DNA of 64,000 nucleotides from Desulfuromonadaceae bacterium. GTDB lineage: Bacteria > Desulfobacterota > Desulfuromonadia > Geobacterales > Pseudopelobacteraceae. The position numbers were made by a program, and so were the translations under genes. The notes below the pieces were generated by a model that worked only from the letters and a program-made list of their open reading frames with translations, was not told the DNA's origin and did no database searches. Below are positions 63,212-64,000 of this stretch, piece after piece (positions within the stretch are counted from its first letter, which is position 1; every line of letters starts with the position of its first letter). Location: NCBI GenBank assembly GCA_028681335.1, contig JAQUIT010000001.1, forward strand, positions 124,001 through 188,000. Direction: 5' to 3'.

Positions 63212-64000
63212 TTGACACGATATGTACTACGCACTGTTTGTATACTGGCACTGATTACAACTCTTTTTGTTTCGGCGGCGTTGGCCGCCGGCGGTAAAGG
63301 GGTCGTTCTCAATTTTAACGAGGTGGATATTTCCACCATGGTGAAATTCATCAGTGATCTGACCGGCAAGAACTTTATTCTCGATGAGCGGGTAAAGGGG
63401 AAGATCTCGGTTTACTCGCCCTCGAAACTCTCGACCGAAGAGGCATATAACGTCTTTACCTCCGTTCTGGAGCTGAAGGGGTTTACCGTTGTGCAGAGCG
63501 GCAGGGTCGCAAAAATAGTTCCGTCTTCTGCGGCCAGGCAATCAGGCTTCAAGCTGCTGCCGGAGGGGGCACAGGCTCCGGTCAACGAAAGCTACGTTGC
63601 CCAGGTGGCCAAGCTGGAATACATAACCGCCCAGGAAGCGCAGACATTTCTTCAGCCGATGGTTTCCAAGGACGGGCACATCTCCGCCTTTGGTCCGGGG
63701 AACCTGCTCCTGATGGTTGATTCGGCTATCAATATTCGCAAGCTGCATGCTCTCCTGCAGACGATTGACACCGAGCGTACCCGCGAGGGACTTGAAATTG
63801 TCTATCTGAAAAATACCTCGGCTGAAAGCGCTGCGGCAACCGTTCAGCAGTGGCTGAGCGGTTCTGATGGCAAGCCGGGAGGGCAGCCGACTGCTCGTGG
63901 CGGGGTGGGGGCTACCACAAGCGTTCTGGCCGATGAACGTCTTAATGCGCTCCTGATTTTCGGCAGTGAAACAACCAAAAAGGCGATTCGTGAGCTGGTC
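63212..64000 (+). CDS. gspD: Type II secretion secretin GspD, N-terminal part (runs off the window)
   Basis: The frame starts at TTG 63212 with AGGAGG five bases upstream and continues to the window end (263 codons). A signal peptide ('TVCILALITTLFVSAALA') precedes the N0 domain ('VVLNFNEVDISTMVKFISDL', 'NFILDERVKGKISVYSP') and N1/N2 domains ('VAQVAKLEYITAQEAQTFLQ', 'LEIVYLKNTSAESAAATVQQ', 'ADERLNALLIFGS'). GspD forms the outer-membrane channel of the type II system, which in Geobacter exports outer-surface proteins. The pore domain is beyond the window. Confidence 0.93.
   Translation, partial: MTRYVLRTVCILALITTLFVSAALAAGGKGVVLNFNEVDISTMVKFISDLTGKNFILDERVKGKISVYSPSKLSTEEAYNVFTSVLELKGFTVVQSGRVAKIVPSSAARQSGFKLLPEGAQAPVNESYVAQVAKLEYITAQEAQTFLQPMVSKDGHISAFGPGNLLLMVDSAINIRKLHALLQTIDTERTREGLEIVYLKNTSAESAAATVQQWLSGSDGKPGGQPTARGGVGATTSVLADERLNALLIFGSETTKKAIRELV

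Overview
The window looks like chromosome of a dissimilatory metal-reducing deltaproteobacterium of the Geobacter group (Desulfuromonadota/Geobacterales). The evidence is a fused NifE-NifN gene next to nif-specific ferredoxin and NifX-type genes, a porin plus multiheme c-cytochrome lipoprotein locus with CX4CH/CX5CH haem motifs, a T-box-controlled leuA, and a very high density of PAS, hybrid-kinase and c-di-GMP proteins. The DNA is moderately GC-rich. I see no tRNA, rRNA, CRISPR array, phage or insertion sequence.

Layout. 1-7.1 kb (+): a signalling block made of a FIST-domain protein cut by the window edge, a PAS-only protein, a MASE3 hybrid kinase, and a kinase with a periplasmic amino-acid-binding-type sensor. 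7.2-10.2 kb (-): a PstS-like binding protein plus GGDEF-EAL protein. 10.2-13.4 kb (+): nifEN with a sigma-54 promoter and a leader terminator. 13.4-18.8 kb (-): an HD-GYP response regulator, a TM-HAMP-HK-REC-REC-Hpt-REC kinase and a PhnD-like binding protein. 19.0-21.1 kb (+): nifX-type gene, ferredoxin III, second NifX-type gene and draT, again with a sigma-54 promoter and leader terminator. 21.3-22.5 kb (+): EAL-HDOD protein. 22.5-27.9 kb (-): small outer-membrane protein, glnK, two ammonium transporters and a soluble histidine kinase, headed by a third sigma-54 promoter. 28.1-29.8 kb (+): Rieske ferredoxin and cardiolipin synthase. 30.0-40.4 kb (-): one guanidine/urea-nitrogen operon (ABC transporter, NikR-like regulator, two DUF1989 proteins, biotin carboxylase, allophanate hydrolase). 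40.7-44.7 kb (-): Bcr/CflA exporter, DODA-type dioxygenase, YceI, AraC regulator. 44.9-47.5 kb (+): peroxiredoxin and T-box leuA. 47.6-53.2 kb (+): outer-membrane electron-conduit locus (beta-barrel, 5-haem lipoprotein, giant multihaem lipoprotein). 53.3-61.2 kb (-): GAF/AAA+ sigma-54 activator, FlgM, an uncharacterised 612-residue protein, PhnP-like hydrolase, Nramp transporter, gamma carbonic anhydrase. 61.4-64 kb (+): dapF, then gspC and the start of gspD.

How it works together. The central theme is nitrogen. N2 fixation (nifEN, nifX, ferredoxin III) is switched post-translationally by DraT and sensed through GlnK and two Amt proteins. The three nitrogen units have sigma-54 promoters and intrinsic terminators placed before the genes, the arrangement known in Geobacter sulfurreducens to be relieved by a two-component antitermination system; the small kinase after the amt genes is a candidate for its sensor. 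The carboxylase/DUF1989/allophanate-hydrolase operon would release ammonia from guanidine (or urea).

The most interesting observations are: a NikR-type repressor that has lost all four nickel ligands and sits inside the guanidine/urea operon, with a shared operator-like sequence at two operon positions; a palindromic repeat inserted in frame into the linker of the NifEN fusion, with a second copy in opposite orientation 18 kb away; and a cytochrome with about 37 CXnCH motifs, of which 13 are non-canonical (n = 1, 4, 5, 6, 7, 9, 14).
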